This document shows, one piece after another, positions 10,963-20,227 of a DNA stretch of 64,000 bases. Under the pieces are notes generated by a model. The model ran no database searches. It saw nothing but the letters and a program-made list of their open reading frames with translations, and had not been told where the DNA came from. A program made the position numbers and the translations under genes. Where the stretch lies: the NCBI GenBank assembly GCA_964645705.1, contig CAZYAB010000004.1:1-64000 (forward strand). Reading direction: 5' to 3'. Every line of letters begins with the position of its first letter. Position 1 is the stretch's first letter. This stretch comes from CAXGTL01 sp964645705 (GTDB taxonomy: Archaea > Nanobdellota > Nanobdellia > Woesearchaeales > CAXGTL01).

Positions 10963-12421
10963 TATGAATTTATTTGAACAAGAGAATGAAAAAACATTTA
11001 CAGAGATACTCAGAGAAATAAATCTTTTAGACAAAAATCAAAAAATTAAATTAATAATTAACAAAGAATTGGAAAAAAATGATTTAAATGAAATAATAAA
11101 ATGCATTCTAAGAATAGAGCCAAAACAAATATTTATAGAGACTAATTTAAGCATAATTAACAAGATAAATAAAGAGGAGTTTAAAAATGAAAAAATTCAT
11201 TACATAATAAATATAGACGAGAAAAACATACTAGATATAAATATAGAGGATATAAAAAATTCAAAATACAGTTTTAGAATAAAAGATACAGAATTAAAAA
11301 AAAGATTAGAATCATTTGATCCTTACAATATTTTTATTTATGAAGAAAAAACAAAAGAGAAGACAATAAATGAAAAAATAAAAGACAATATTCTAGAACC
11401 AATTAACAAAAGACTTGGCTTGGAAATTTCCTTAGATGAGGTTTACAGACTCATGATCAGATTTGAAGAAAATTCTGATTTTTGGGAAGTAGTTGAAAAG
11501 ATAGGCTATCCATTACCAATAATAATTGAGGTATTAGAAGGTTTAGAAAAATTAAATTTAATTGAAATCAATAATCTGGATATAAAAATAAAATATAAAT
11601 TTTCAAGAGAATTAAAACAAATACAAGACTTTAGCAAGCAAAGACTTTCAAGTAATGAAGATTATTGTCAATTATTAGTTAACCAAAATGATTTAATTAG
11701 AAGGATACAATTCATAAGAAATTGTTGCAGAACAGGTGGAAAGATTGCAATTCTTGGAGATGATGATTTTATGTCATTAAACATTGCAACAACCAATATA
11801 TTCGACAAAATTACTGTTTTTGAAATTGATCAAAGAATAGTGGATAAATTAAATGAACTTGCAAAACAGAATAATCTAAACTTAGTCGCAATACAACAAG
11901 ACCTAAGAAAACCTTTTCCAAATAAATTTAAAGAAAAGTTTGATGCATTTTATACAGACTCAACATATTGTGTAAATGGCTTTAAATTATTTATTTCTAG
12001 AGGGATTGAATTATTAAAGAATGAACCAAAATGCCACGGATTTGTTTCTTTTTCTCCAGAGATTCCTGTAATTTATGACACAGAATTACCAGTACAAAAA
12101 TTAATCAATGAAATGAACCTTTTTATTGAAAGAAAAAATCTTGGAGCGGTAAACATAGTTCCAGATGAATTTAAAGAAAAGTATAACAACATTGACAAAT
12201 TAAGAGAAAACATTTTTATTAATTACAAAATAATAAACAATAATGAAGCATGGTATCTTGCCTGTTTTGGAAGGAAAGAATATTTATATCACCTATTAAC
12301 TACAAAAAATACAAAATCATTATTAGATGGTGAATTTAAAGAAGAAATATATTTTACCAAAAGACCATTAGAATTTTATAATGAAAATTTTGAAAAAACA
12401 ACAAACAAAAATGCAAAATAA
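10955..12421 (+). CDS. BpsA-like aminopropyltransferase
   Basis: Resembles the archaeal/thermophile N4-bis(aminopropyl)spermidine synthase (BpsA, formerly DUF43): an N-terminal helical and winged-helix region followed by a spermidine-synthase/methyltransferase-like Rossmann domain. The signature GDDDFMSL lies at about residues 268-275, followed by the strand ITVFEIDQRIVDKL typical of this fold. The catalytic segment usually written D-P-P-Y-T reads DSTYC here (about residue 334), so substrate or chemistry may differ. Family members transfer aminopropyl groups from decarboxylated SAM. A SAM decarboxylase gene (speD) lies at the far end of the operon on the opposite strand. The ATG at 10955 overlaps the preceding stop; ATG 10964 is an alternative. 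Confidence 0.75.
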   Translation: MINMNLFEQENEKTFTEILREINLLDKNQKIKLIINKELEKNDLNEIIKCILRIEPKQIFIETNLSIINKINKEEFKNEKIHYIINIDEKNILDINIEDIKNSKYSFRIKDTELKKRLESFDPYNIFIYEEKTKEKTINEKIKDNILEPINKRLGLEISLDEVYRLMIRFEENSDFWEVVEKIGYPLPIIIEVLEGLEKLNLIEINNLDIKIKYKFSRELKQIQDFSKQRLSSNEDYCQLLVNQNDLIRRIQFIRNCCRTGGKIAILGDDDFMSLNIATTNIFDKITVFEIDQRIVDKLNELAKQNNLNLVAIQQDLRKPFPNKFKEKFDAFYTDSTYCVNGFKLFISRGIELLKNEPKCHGFVSFSPEIPVIYDTELPVQKLINEMNLFIERKNLGAVNIVPDEFKEKYNNIDKLRENIFINYKIINNNEAWYLACFGRKEYLYHLLTTKNTKSLLDGEFKEEIYFTKRPLEFYNENFEKTTNKNAK

Positions 12422-13583
12422 ACAAACACAAAACAAAAAACCATTAGAACATATAAAAGTAATTGATTTAACAAGAATATTATCTGGACCATTTTGTACA
12501 ATGCTCCTTAATGACTTAGGCGCAGAAATTATAAAAATAGAAAAACCCAATACAGGGGATGATTCAAGACAGTTTGGTCCTTTTATAAATAATAAAAGTG
12601 CTTATTTTATTAGTTTAAACAGAGGAAAGAAATCAATAACTTTAAACTTAAAATTAGAAAAAGACAAAGAAATTTTTAAACAATTAATAAGTAAAGCAGA
12701 TGTTCTTATTGAAAACTTTAAACCTGGAACAATGAAAAGACTAGGACTAGATTATGAAACATTAAAAAATATTAACTCTAAATTAATTTATGCATCAATA
12801 TCAGGATTTGGACAAACAGGACCATTATCCAATAATCCTGCTTATGATATAATAGCACAAGCATACAGTGGGTTAATGAGCCTAACAGGAGAAGAAAACA
12901 GAAATCCTGTAAGAGTTGGTGTATCTATAGGGGACATTTCAGCAGCATTGTTTACAACAATAGGAATTATTTCTGCATTATATAATAGACATAAAACAGG
13001 TAGAGGTGAAAAAATAGATGTTTCAATGATTGACTCATTGATTGCAATATCTGAAAATGCAGTCGCACGTTATTCAATAACAAATAAAATTCCTAAACCA
13101 CTTGGAACAAGACATCCATCAATAACACCATTCCAAGCATACAAAACAAAAGATGATAGAATAATTATTGCTGTTGGAAATGATATATTATGGGAAAAAT
13201 TTTGCTTAAGCATAAACAAACCAGAATTAATCAATGATATAAGATTTAATTCCAATGAAAAAAGAACAAAAAATATTGAACAATTAAACAAAATACTAGA
13301 AGAAACAATTAAGAATAAAGCAACATCAGAATGGTTAGATATCTTTAAAAATAACAACATACCCTCAACAAGAATCAATACAATAAAAGACGTTATGTAT
13401 GATAAACACATTTTATTTAGAAATATGATATTAAACATTGATTACAAAGAGTTAGAAAAATTAAAAATCACAGGAAACCCTATAAAAATGAGTTCAATAA
13501 AAGAACAAGCAAAACACTCAAAAGCACCAGAACTAGGAGAGCATAATGAAGAAATAATAGATGAACTAAAAAATGATAAATGA
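12411..13583 (+). CDS. CaiB/BaiF family CoA transferase (class III)
   Basis: A class III CoA transferase, which moves CoA between carboxylic acids through an aspartyl anhydride. Diagnostic segments in order: VIDLTRILSGPFCTMLLNDLG, GAEIIKIEKPNTGDDSR, NRGKKSITLNL, IENFKPGTMKRLGLDYE, SISGFGQTGPLSNNPAYD and QAYSGLMSLTG. The Asp in AYD (about residue 146 from the ATG at 12411) is the expected catalytic residue. Length near 390 residues is normal for the family. The start at 12411 overlaps the end of the previous gene by 11 bp; an in-frame ATG at 12381 would add ten Lys/Gln-rich residues. It sits next to ketoacyl synthase III and probably activates or hands over an acyl group as a CoA thioester. 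Confidence 0.9.
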   Translation: MQNKQTQNKKPLEHIKVIDLTRILSGPFCTMLLNDLGAEIIKIEKPNTGDDSRQFGPFINNKSAYFISLNRGKKSITLNLKLEKDKEIFKQLISKADVLIENFKPGTMKRLGLDYETLKNINSKLIYASISGFGQTGPLSNNPAYDIIAQAYSGLMSLTGEENRNPVRVGVSIGDISAALFTTIGIISALYNRHKTGRGEKIDVSMIDSLIAISENAVARYSITNKIPKPLGTRHPSITPFQAYKTKDDRIIIAVGNDILWEKFCLSINKPELINDIRFNSNEKRTKNIEQLNKILEETIKNKATSEWLDIFKNNNIPSTRINTIKDVMYDKHILFRNMILNIDYKELEKLKITGNPIKMSSIKEQAKHSKAPELGEHNEEIIDELKNDK

Positions 13584-14529
13584 AAATTTTAATGCAGGAA
13601 TTATTGCAACAGGTTCTTACTTACCTGAAAAAATAATTACAAATAAAGATATAGCTAATATGGGTGTTGATACCAGCGATGAATGGATTAAACAAAAAAT
13701 AGGAATATCATCAAGACATTCCTCAGCTGATGACGAAGAAGTACACCATTTAGCAGCAAAAGCTGTCAATGATTTATTAAATAATACAAATATAAAATCA
13801 GAGGATATAGATTTAATCATATGCTCATCAACAACACCTAATTATTTTTGTCCAGCAACAGCCTGTCTTGTGCAAAAAGAAATCAATGCAAAAAACGCAG
13901 CAGCATTTGATATAAACAGCGTATGCTCAAATCCAATAATAACAATTGAAATAGCATGTAAGTTCATAAAAGATGGAACATATAAAAATATAATCATAGT
14001 CAGTTCTGAAGCGCCAACAAAAGGTACTGATTGGAAAAAGAGAGATACCTCTGTTTTCTTTGGTGATGGAGCCGCTGCAGTACTAATAGGAAGAGTTGAT
14101 AAAGATAAAGGATTACTCTCAACTTATTTTAAATCAGATGGAACAAGGCACCATGTTCTAGTATCCAAAACAGATGACAGAAAATTAATAATGGATGGTA
14201 AAGCAATATTTGAATTTGCAACAAATGTTTTTCCAGAATCAATAAAAGAAGTAACAGAAAAAGCAGGATACAAAATTAAAGATGTAGATTTTATAATATC
14301 ACACCAAGCAAATCTAAACATTATAAAAACATCAATGCAAAAACTAAATTTACCAATGTCTAAGACACATACAGTAATTGAAACAACTGGAAATACAATC
14401 GGAGCTTCAGCATTGATAGCTCTTGATTCAGCGGTTAAACAAGGAAAAATAAAAACAAATGATTTAATTGCATTGGTTGCATTTGGCGGTGGTTTAAGTT
14501 GGGGTGCTAATTTGATTAGATGGACATAG
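13573..14529 (+). CDS. 3-oxoacyl-ACP synthase III-like (KAS III)
   Basis: A thiolase-fold condensing enzyme of the FabH/KAS III type (318 aa). The Cys-His-Asn triad is intact: Cys118 in INSVCSNP, His244 in IISHQAN and Asn274 in TTGNTIGAS. The N-terminal GSYLPEKIITN and GDGAAAVLIG segments are also typical. The motif after the nucleophile reads CSNP rather than the bacterial C-A-G-F, so the primer may be unusual. Family members condense an acyl-CoA starter with a malonyl or related extender. Most archaea lack bacterial type II fatty acid synthesis, so its presence in an operon with SDR and MaoC genes suggests chain building for a special product. It overlaps the CoA transferase by 11 bp. Confidence 0.92.
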   Translation: MINENFNAGIIATGSYLPEKIITNKDIANMGVDTSDEWIKQKIGISSRHSSADDEEVHHLAAKAVNDLLNNTNIKSEDIDLIICSSTTPNYFCPATACLVQKEINAKNAAAFDINSVCSNPIITIEIACKFIKDGTYKNIIIVSSEAPTKGTDWKKRDTSVFFGDGAAAVLIGRVDKDKGLLSTYFKSDGTRHHVLVSKTDDRKLIMDGKAIFEFATNVFPESIKEVTEKAGYKIKDVDFIISHQANLNIIKTSMQKLNLPMSKTHTVIETTGNTIGASALIALDSAVKQGKIKTNDLIALVAFGGGLSWGANLIRWT

Positions 14530-14538
14530 GTGGAATAA

Positions 14539-15285
14539 ATGGATCTAAAAAATAAAACAGCCATAATAACAGGATCATCAAGAGGAATTGGAAAAGCAAT
14601 AGCAATAAAACTTTCTGAATTAGGTTGTAATGTAATAATTAATTACAATAGAAATAAAGAACAAGCAGAAGAATTAGTAGAATCAATAAAAAACAAATTC
14701 AATGTTAAAGCAATTGCATTAAAAGCAGATATAAGCAATTATGAAGAGGTAAGAACAATGATTAATCTAGCAATTGAAAGATTTGAAAAAATAGATTTCT
14801 TAGTAAACAATGCAGGAATTTCAAGAGATGGATTAATACAAAATATGGAAATCGAAGATTGGGAAAAAGTAATCAAAACAAACCTAAACAGTGTATTCTA
14901 TTGTTCAAAAATAATTACAAATCACATGATAAAAAATCTATCTGGAAAAATAGTAAACATATCATCTATTTCAGGTGAAACAGGAAACATAGGCCAAACA
15001 AGTTATTCAGCATCAAAAGCAGGTATTATAGGATTTAGTAAAGCATTGGCAAAAGAATTAGCAAGACACAATATAAATGTTAATGTTGTAAGCCCTGGAT
15101 TAATTAAGACAGAAATGACAAATCACATTCCTGAACAAATAAAAGAAAAGATACTCAAAATGATCCCATTTAGAAGAATAGGAACTCCAAAAGAGATTGC
15201 AAATGTAGTAGCATTCCTTTTGTCAAAAGAATCAGATTATATTACTGGACAGATTATAAGAGTAAATGGTGGACTATACATATGA
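14539..15285 (+). CDS. SDR 3-oxoacyl reductase, FabG-like
   Basis: A short-chain dehydrogenase/reductase of FabG type (248 aa). It has the NAD(P) motif TGSSRGIG at residues 11-18, NNAG at 89-92, and the catalytic tetrad Asn114, Ser142, Tyr155 and Lys159. The C-terminal end YITGQIIRVNGG is characteristic of the classical subgroup. The expected reaction is reduction of a 3-ketoacyl thioester, which fits the adjacent KAS III and MaoC-like genes. An AGGTGG Shine-Dalgarno six bases before the ATG supports this start. It overlaps the next gene by 4 bp. Confidence 0.93.
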   Translation: MDLKNKTAIITGSSRGIGKAIAIKLSELGCNVIINYNRNKEQAEELVESIKNKFNVKAIALKADISNYEEVRTMINLAIERFEKIDFLVNNAGISRDGLIQNMEIEDWEKVIKTNLNSVFYCSKIITNHMIKNLSGKIVNISSISGETGNIGQTSYSASKAGIIGFSKALAKELARHNINVNVVSPGLIKTEMTNHIPEQIKEKILKMIPFRRIGTPKEIANVVAFLLSKESDYITGQIIRVNGGLYI

Positions 15286-16565
15286 TATTTGACAAAGAAA
15301 ATGAAACCTTAAGCAGAAAAAATATAAAACAACTTCAATTAAAAAGATTAAAACAACTTTTAGATTATGTCTGGAACAGTGATTCTGATTATAAAAAAAA
15401 GATGTTACAAGCAAAAATAAGTCCAGATGATATAAAATCATTACAAGATATAAAGAAATTACCATTTACAACAAAAAAAGAATTTAGAGAAAAATATCCT
15501 CATTCATTTAGAATAAGAAACATAAATGATGAAAAGATAAGGGGAATTCATACCACTTCCGGTACAACAGGCACAGAAAGTGTAATTTATTTTACTGAAA
15601 AAGATTGGGACATAGCCCAACAAATAGTAGCAAGAATGTTAGTATCAACAGGAATAACAAAAAACGATATTGTTGATCAAGCATTCCCTAATGGCTTACC
15701 ATTTGCAGGGAAAATAAATCATGATTCCTTGCAATATAAAATCGGTGCAACAGTTATAAATATTGGAATAAGAAAAGGGCTTATTAATCAACAGATATTA
15801 GCATTAAAAAACTTAGGAGCAACAGTCTTCATGGGACTCCCAAGTTATTTTCTTCATATACTGAAAGAGATGAAATCAAAAGGAATAAATATATCAACAC
15901 TTAAAATAAAAAAAGCAATTTTTATTGGAGAACCATTAATAGAAGAGATAAAAACAAAGATAAAAGAAAAATTACCTAACATTGAGATATTTAACGCACT
16001 TGGTCAAACAGAGATGCATGGGGCAATAGGAGAATGTATTGAAAAAAATGGTTTTCACCTTAATGAAGATTTATTTATTCATGAAATAATAAATTCTAAA
16101 ACAGGAGAAGATTGTAAAAAAGGTGAATATGGTGAGCATGTTTTTACAGGATTAACATATGAAGCCCAGCCAATCATAAGATACAGATCTGGTGACATTA
16201 CAACATTTGTTAATGATGAACAAGAGATTTGTTCATGTGGAAGAACTTCAAGAAAAATTAAACCCCCTAAATCAAGAATAGACAATTATTATAAAATAAA
16301 AGGAACATTGATTAATCCAGAGCAACTAGATAGGATAATATTATCATTTAACGAAATATTAGACTATCAAATAATCATTTCCAAAGATGAAGAACTTGAT
16401 AAATTTGATGTTTTGTTAGCATCTAACAAAGAAATTAATACTCAAGATTTAAAAAAAAAAATAAAAGATGAAATAAACATAACTCCAACAAAGATAAAAA
16501 TAGTTGATCTTATGGAATTTAAAAAAAGATCATGGAAAACAAAAAAGATCATTGATAAAAGATAA
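15282..16565 (+). CDS. PaaK-like adenylate-forming CoA ligase, copy 1
   Basis: An acyl-adenylate-forming enzyme related to phenylacetate-CoA ligase (427 aa). It has the phosphate-binding loop TTSGTTGTES at residues 91-100, NALGQTEMHG, the substrate/AMP region YRSGD followed by a CSCGRTSRKI segment, and a C-terminal domain ending in KKRSWKTKKIIDKR. PaaK-type proteins activate carboxylic acids with ATP and then load CoA or a carrier thiol. The stop of fabG-like overlaps its ATG, indicating translational coupling. A second, shorter PaaK-like protein is encoded at 17614-18759, so the operon carries two distinct activating enzymes. Confidence 0.88.
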   Translation: MIFDKENETLSRKNIKQLQLKRLKQLLDYVWNSDSDYKKKMLQAKISPDDIKSLQDIKKLPFTTKKEFREKYPHSFRIRNINDEKIRGIHTTSGTTGTESVIYFTEKDWDIAQQIVARMLVSTGITKNDIVDQAFPNGLPFAGKINHDSLQYKIGATVINIGIRKGLINQQILALKNLGATVFMGLPSYFLHILKEMKSKGINISTLKIKKAIFIGEPLIEEIKTKIKEKLPNIEIFNALGQTEMHGAIGECIEKNGFHLNEDLFIHEIINSKTGEDCKKGEYGEHVFTGLTYEAQPIIRYRSGDITTFVNDEQEICSCGRTSRKIKPPKSRIDNYYKIKGTLINPEQLDRIILSFNEILDYQIIISKDEELDKFDVLLASNKEINTQDLKKKIKDEINITPTKIKIVDLMEFKKRSWKTKKIIDKR

Positions 16566-16567
16566 AA

Positions 16568-17611
16568 ATGATACCACCAACAGTTCCAGGACTTGATTTT
16601 ACACAAAAAGAAATAGAACAAGCAAGAAAAGAAAATAAGCTTCTATCAATAGACTTAGAGTTTAGTAGAGATTGTAACCTAAATTGTATATATTGCTATG
16701 CATCTGCAGGAAAACCACTTGAAAAAGAACTAACATTAGAGGAGATTAAAGATGTCATTGACCAATCAATAGAACTAGGAGCTAAAACTTTCTCTTTAAT
16801 AGGGGGTGGTGAACCCTTAATTTATAATAATTTATTTAAAGTTATAGATTATATAAAAGCCAAAAATAAGAAATGTATAGTATTCACTAATGGAACTTTA
16901 ATTACAAAAGAAATTGCAAATAAATTATTTAATGAAAAAATATCAATCGTTGTTAAACTAAATAGTATAGAACCATCTGTTCAAGATTTTTTAGCAGGAA
17001 AAGAAGGAACATTCAAAAAAATTCAACAAGGGATAACAAATCTTATGAATGCTGGATATCCTGATAAAGAAACAAAATTAGGAATGCAAACAATAATCTG
17101 CAAACAAAATAAAGAAGAAATTAAACAACTTTGGGTTTGGGCAAGAAAAAATAAGATAATTCCTTACTTTGAAATTCTAACATATCAAGGTAGGCTACTT
17201 AAAAACCAAGACTTAATTTTATCAAAAGAAGAATTAGAAAAAATATTTAAACAAATAAACAAAATAGATGAAAAAGAATTCAAATATGAATGGATTCCAA
17301 AACCTCCGTTAATGAGTTATTCATGCCAAAGAAATAAGTACAGCATCCATATAAAATCAAACGGAGACATACAACCATGTGTAGGAATAGAAATAACACT
17401 AGGAAATATAAGAAAAAATAAGATTAAAGAAATACTCAAACATGAAACAATTTTTAAACTAAGAAACATAGAAAAATATATAAAAGGTAAATGTAGCACG
17501 TGCAAATATAATAATGCATGTTATGGTTGTAGGGGCAATGTTTTTAATAAAACTGAAGATTACCTTGAAGAAGATGATTTATGTTGGATTAATGAAAAAT
17601 TAGAGGGATAA
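16568..17611 (+). CDS. Radical SAM/SPASM protein
   Basis: A radical SAM protein (347 aa) with CNLNCIYC (Cys36, Cys40, Cys43), a GGGEPLI motif about 50 residues later, and a C-terminal SPASM domain with CVGIE, CSTCKYNNACYGCRG and a final CW near the end. SPASM enzymes bind extra Fe-S clusters and often modify peptides or amino acid-derived substrates. It lies between the two PaaK-like ligases, so its substrate may be an activated acyl or aminoacyl group rather than a ribosomal peptide; this is inference. Spacing to both neighbours is 2 bp. Confidence 0.9.
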   Translation: MIPPTVPGLDFTQKEIEQARKENKLLSIDLEFSRDCNLNCIYCYASAGKPLEKELTLEEIKDVIDQSIELGAKTFSLIGGGEPLIYNNLFKVIDYIKAKNKKCIVFTNGTLITKEIANKLFNEKISIVVKLNSIEPSVQDFLAGKEGTFKKIQQGITNLMNAGYPDKETKLGMQTIICKQNKEEIKQLWVWARKNKIIPYFEILTYQGRLLKNQDLILSKEELEKIFKQINKIDEKEFKYEWIPKPPLMSYSCQRNKYSIHIKSNGDIQPCVGIEITLGNIRKNKIKEILKHETIFKLRNIEKYIKGKCSTCKYNNACYGCRGNVFNKTEDYLEEDDLCWINEKLEG

Positions 17612-17613
17612 AA

Positions 17614-18759
17614 ATGGAAGAAGAAAATTTAAACATAACAGAAAAAATGAAAAGATTATTAGATAATTTTAAGTCAATCAATCAAAATTATTCTATAAAC
17701 ATCACAACTGAAGAGGATTTTAAAAAGATTCCATTAATGACTAGAAAAGAGGCCATAGAATTTAATATAGAAAAATGTCCTATAAATCCTTCTTATATTG
17801 AAACAACTTCAGGAACGACTGGACCAGGATTTCTTTTATTTTTTAATGACAAATCTGCTGAACATTATATAAAAAGAATAAACCAAATATATCAAGCTTA
17901 CAATCCTAACAATGAAAAAGGAAAAATGATTAATCTAATAGATACCATGTTTTATAATTTGATGATAATCAAAAACAAGAATCCTTTTATACATGGCGGA
18001 CTTTTAACACCTAAAAACAAAGATTTAATTGCATATAAAATAAAAACAATGAAACCAAAAGTTCTTATTTGTTACACCATGGGCCTAATAGATCTATTAA
18101 AAACTATTAATGATAAAAATACAATTGAACTTATATTCTGTGGAGGATCATTAGTAACTGAATCATTCCTTAATAAAGCAAAAGAATTAACAAATGCAAA
18201 AATAATACCTGTTTATGCTTGTACAGAAGTGGGACCTATAGGCCATTATAATTCAACTTATGAAGGTTATTATAAACTAATTGAAGAAGGATTATACATT
18301 GAAATATTAAATGAAAACAAAGAAATAAAAAGAATAGGTAAAGGGAACATAATAATCACAGATTTAAACAATTTTTCAATGCCAATAATAAGATATGCCC
18401 TAGGAGATATAGTAGAAATAATAGAAAAAGACAATCAAAAATATATTAAAATATTTGGAAGATCTGATAAATACACAAAAATAGGTGGGGACATAATTCC
18501 TGTTGGACATCTAATGAACCTAATCACACCAATTTTAGGGCATGGAAATTTTTACATTAAAGTTGAGTTGGATGATACATCTACTGATAATATATTTGTA
18601 TTTGTACCAAAAGAGGATTTAATAAAAAAAGAAACAATTATAAAATTATTTAATGACATGTTCGACGTAAAAGCCTATGTTGAAGAACTTAAAAATGGAA
18701 TCCCAACAACCAATACAGGAAAACCAAGATTCTTTATAGATAACAGGAAATTAGAATGA
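17614..18759 (+). CDS. PaaK-like adenylate-forming protein, copy 2 (short)
   Basis: A second adenylate-forming protein of the PaaK type, shorter than the first (381 aa). The P-loop-like motif TTSGTTGPG is at residues 64-72, followed by PVYACTEVGPIGHYN, IIRYALGD and a C-terminal region ending NTGKPRFFIDN. The N-terminal domain before the motif is only about 60 residues, compared with 90 in copy 1. It probably activates a different acid or loads a carrier. It overlaps the next gene by 4 bp. Confidence 0.8.
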   Translation: MEEENLNITEKMKRLLDNFKSINQNYSINITTEEDFKKIPLMTRKEAIEFNIEKCPINPSYIETTSGTTGPGFLLFFNDKSAEHYIKRINQIYQAYNPNNEKGKMINLIDTMFYNLMIIKNKNPFIHGGLLTPKNKDLIAYKIKTMKPKVLICYTMGLIDLLKTINDKNTIELIFCGGSLVTESFLNKAKELTNAKIIPVYACTEVGPIGHYNSTYEGYYKLIEEGLYIEILNENKEIKRIGKGNIIITDLNNFSMPIIRYALGDIVEIIEKDNQKYIKIFGRSDKYTKIGGDIIPVGHLMNLITPILGHGNFYIKVELDDTSTDNIFVFVPKEDLIKKETIIKLFNDMFDVKAYVEELKNGIPTTNTGKPRFFIDNRKLE

Positions 18760-19193
18760 AAATAGAAAAAACAAAAGAAAAAGGTTTTATTAACTTAAAA
18801 ATAGGAGATTCTATATCTTTCATAAATAAAATAAACAATGATCAAATCAAAGAATATAGTAAATTGTCTGGGGATTATAACCCAATACATTTTGATAAAG
18901 AATTTGCAAGAAAAACAATATTTAAAGAAATCATTGTTCCTGGATTCCTTCATATCATATTAGGAAGTAAAAAATTTTTTGAATTGTGTGGAGCAAATTA
19001 CATAATAGTTTCATTTAGTTTTGACTTTTTAAAACCTGTTAAACAAGATGAAAATATCCACACAACAATAAAGATAATAGAAAAAATACAAGACAAAAAA
19101 ATGTTAAAGATTGAAGTAATATCAAAAACAGAAAATTCAGGAATAGTAAGCAAAGGGAATTTATTAACAAAGTATATTGGATTTTTAAAATGA
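18756..19193 (+). CDS. MaoC-like (R)-specific enoyl hydratase
   Basis: A hot-dog-fold protein (145 aa) with the hydratase 2 motif GDYNPIH: Asp40 and His45 are the expected catalytic pair, followed by the VPGFLH segment. MaoC/PhaJ proteins hydrate or dehydrate enoyl/3-hydroxyacyl thioesters. With KAS III and the SDR reductase this gives condensation, reduction and dehydration in one operon. The remaining enoyl reduction could be done by the flavoprotein that follows. It overlaps both neighbours by 4 bp. Confidence 0.88.
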   Translation: MKIEKTKEKGFINLKIGDSISFINKINNDQIKEYSKLSGDYNPIHFDKEFARKTIFKEIIVPGFLHIILGSKKFFELCGANYIIVSFSFDFLKPVKQDENIHTTIKIIEKIQDKKMLKIEVISKTENSGIVSKGNLLTKYIGFLK

Positions 19194-19834
19194 ATAAGAT
19201 CAAAATAATAGGGATAGCATCTTCACCAAGAGAAGAAGAATCAATTTCAAAAATAATGTTAGATCATTTTTACATAGGATTAAAACCTTTTTCAGAAATA
19301 AGAACATTTTATCCTTATAAAATGGACATTGAATATTGTGATGGTTGCTTGAAATGTCATAAAGATAAAGAAGAATGCCCTATAGAAGATGACATGAGAG
19401 ATATTTATAAATACTTATACGAAGCAGATATAATTATTTTTTCATGTCCTGTATACTGTGGAAATATGAATGCTGTTATGAAAAATATTATTGACAGGAT
19501 GGATGGATTATTAGAAAACAAAATTAAATATCCTAAAAGATGTATACTAATATCAACATGTTCAAAACCTAATAACAAAGAATTTGATATGATTACGTCA
19601 CAATTTAATTTTTTTTGTAAAGAATGGGAATTTGGAAATGCAGGTGAAATTTTAATTTGTGGATCACATAGGCCAATAGACGAAAAATACCAACAAAAAT
19701 TAAATCTAATTTCAAGAGCTTCAAAACAACTATTAACAAAACAAAAAATAGATAATGAAATAATAGAAGAACTAAAAAGAATTGATTTCTCAGTTGAAGA
19801 TTATAAACAAAAAAGTTATTATAAATTTGATTAA
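19190..19834 (+). CDS. Iron-sulfur flavoprotein / NADPH FMN reductase family
   Basis: A flavodoxin-like protein (214 aa). It starts IIGIASSPREEESISK, has the compact motif C50-x2-C53-x2-C56-x6-C63, and then an FSCPVYCGNMNAVMKNIIDR segment. The closely spaced Cys set matches the 4Fe-4S motif of archaeal iron-sulfur flavoproteins (CX2CX2CX4-7C). Such proteins transfer electrons with FMN. It is the last gene of the operon, so it may supply electrons to the radical SAM enzymes or act as a reductase on the product. It converges on speD with only 1 bp between the stop codons. Confidence 0.88.
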   Translation: MNKIKIIGIASSPREEESISKIMLDHFYIGLKPFSEIRTFYPYKMDIEYCDGCLKCHKDKEECPIEDDMRDIYKYLYEADIIIFSCPVYCGNMNAVMKNIIDRMDGLLENKIKYPKRCILISTCSKPNNKEFDMITSQFNFFCKEWEFGNAGEILICGSHRPIDEKYQQKLNLISRASKQLLTKQKIDNEIIEELKRIDFSVEDYKQKSYYKFD

Positions 19835-19835
19835 A

Positions 19836-20177
19836 CTATCTCTTAACAACAGTCTTTTCAAAATCTCTTGCCTTAAACTCTTTAACAAGAAGATCAAAAG
19901 CTTTCTCAGCATCACCTTCTTTACCACAAGTAAACACATCAACAGCAACAAAATTCTTCTCAGGCCACGTATGCACGCTTATGTGTGATTCAGCAATAAG
20001 AATTACTCCTGTAACACCATATGGTTTAAACTGATGAAACACCTCACCAACTTTATTAAAATTAGAATCATGAACAACTTTGTTTAATAAAGATTTGACA
20101 GTATCAACTTCTTTTAACAATTCAACAGGACACCCATTCAAACTTCCCACAACATGTATGCCATGAAAATCTTTCAT
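19836..20177 (-). CDS. speD: S-adenosylmethionine decarboxylase proenzyme
   Basis: A class 1b AdoMet decarboxylase (113 aa). Self-cleavage is expected between Glu63 and Ser64 in AESHISVHTWPE, giving the pyruvoyl group. His69 and Cys84 (in VFTCG) are the conserved processing and catalytic residues. The product, decarboxylated SAM, is the aminopropyl donor for polyamine synthesis, matching the BpsA-like gene of the facing operon. Some archaeal homologues decarboxylate arginine instead, and the sequence alone does not exclude that. A TTTAAATA box lies about 30 nt before the ATG. Confidence 0.95.
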   Translation of the reverse strand: MKDFHGIHVVGSLNGCPVELLKEVDTVKSLLNKVVHDSNFNKVGEVFHQFKPYGVTGVILIAESHISVHTWPEKNFVAVDVFTCGKEGDAEKAFDLLVKEFKARDFEKTVVKR

Positions 20178-20200
20178 TATAAGTGTTAGGATTGTTTTTA

Positions 20201-20212
20201 TTATTTAAAAAC
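20201..20212 (-). promoter_or_regulatory. TATA box for speD
   Basis: On the minus strand this reads GTTTTTAAATAA. It ends about 24 nt before the speD ATG, the same spacing as at other putative leaderless genes of the window. Confidence 0.55.
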
Positions 20213-20227
20213 TTTATCATGATTTTA

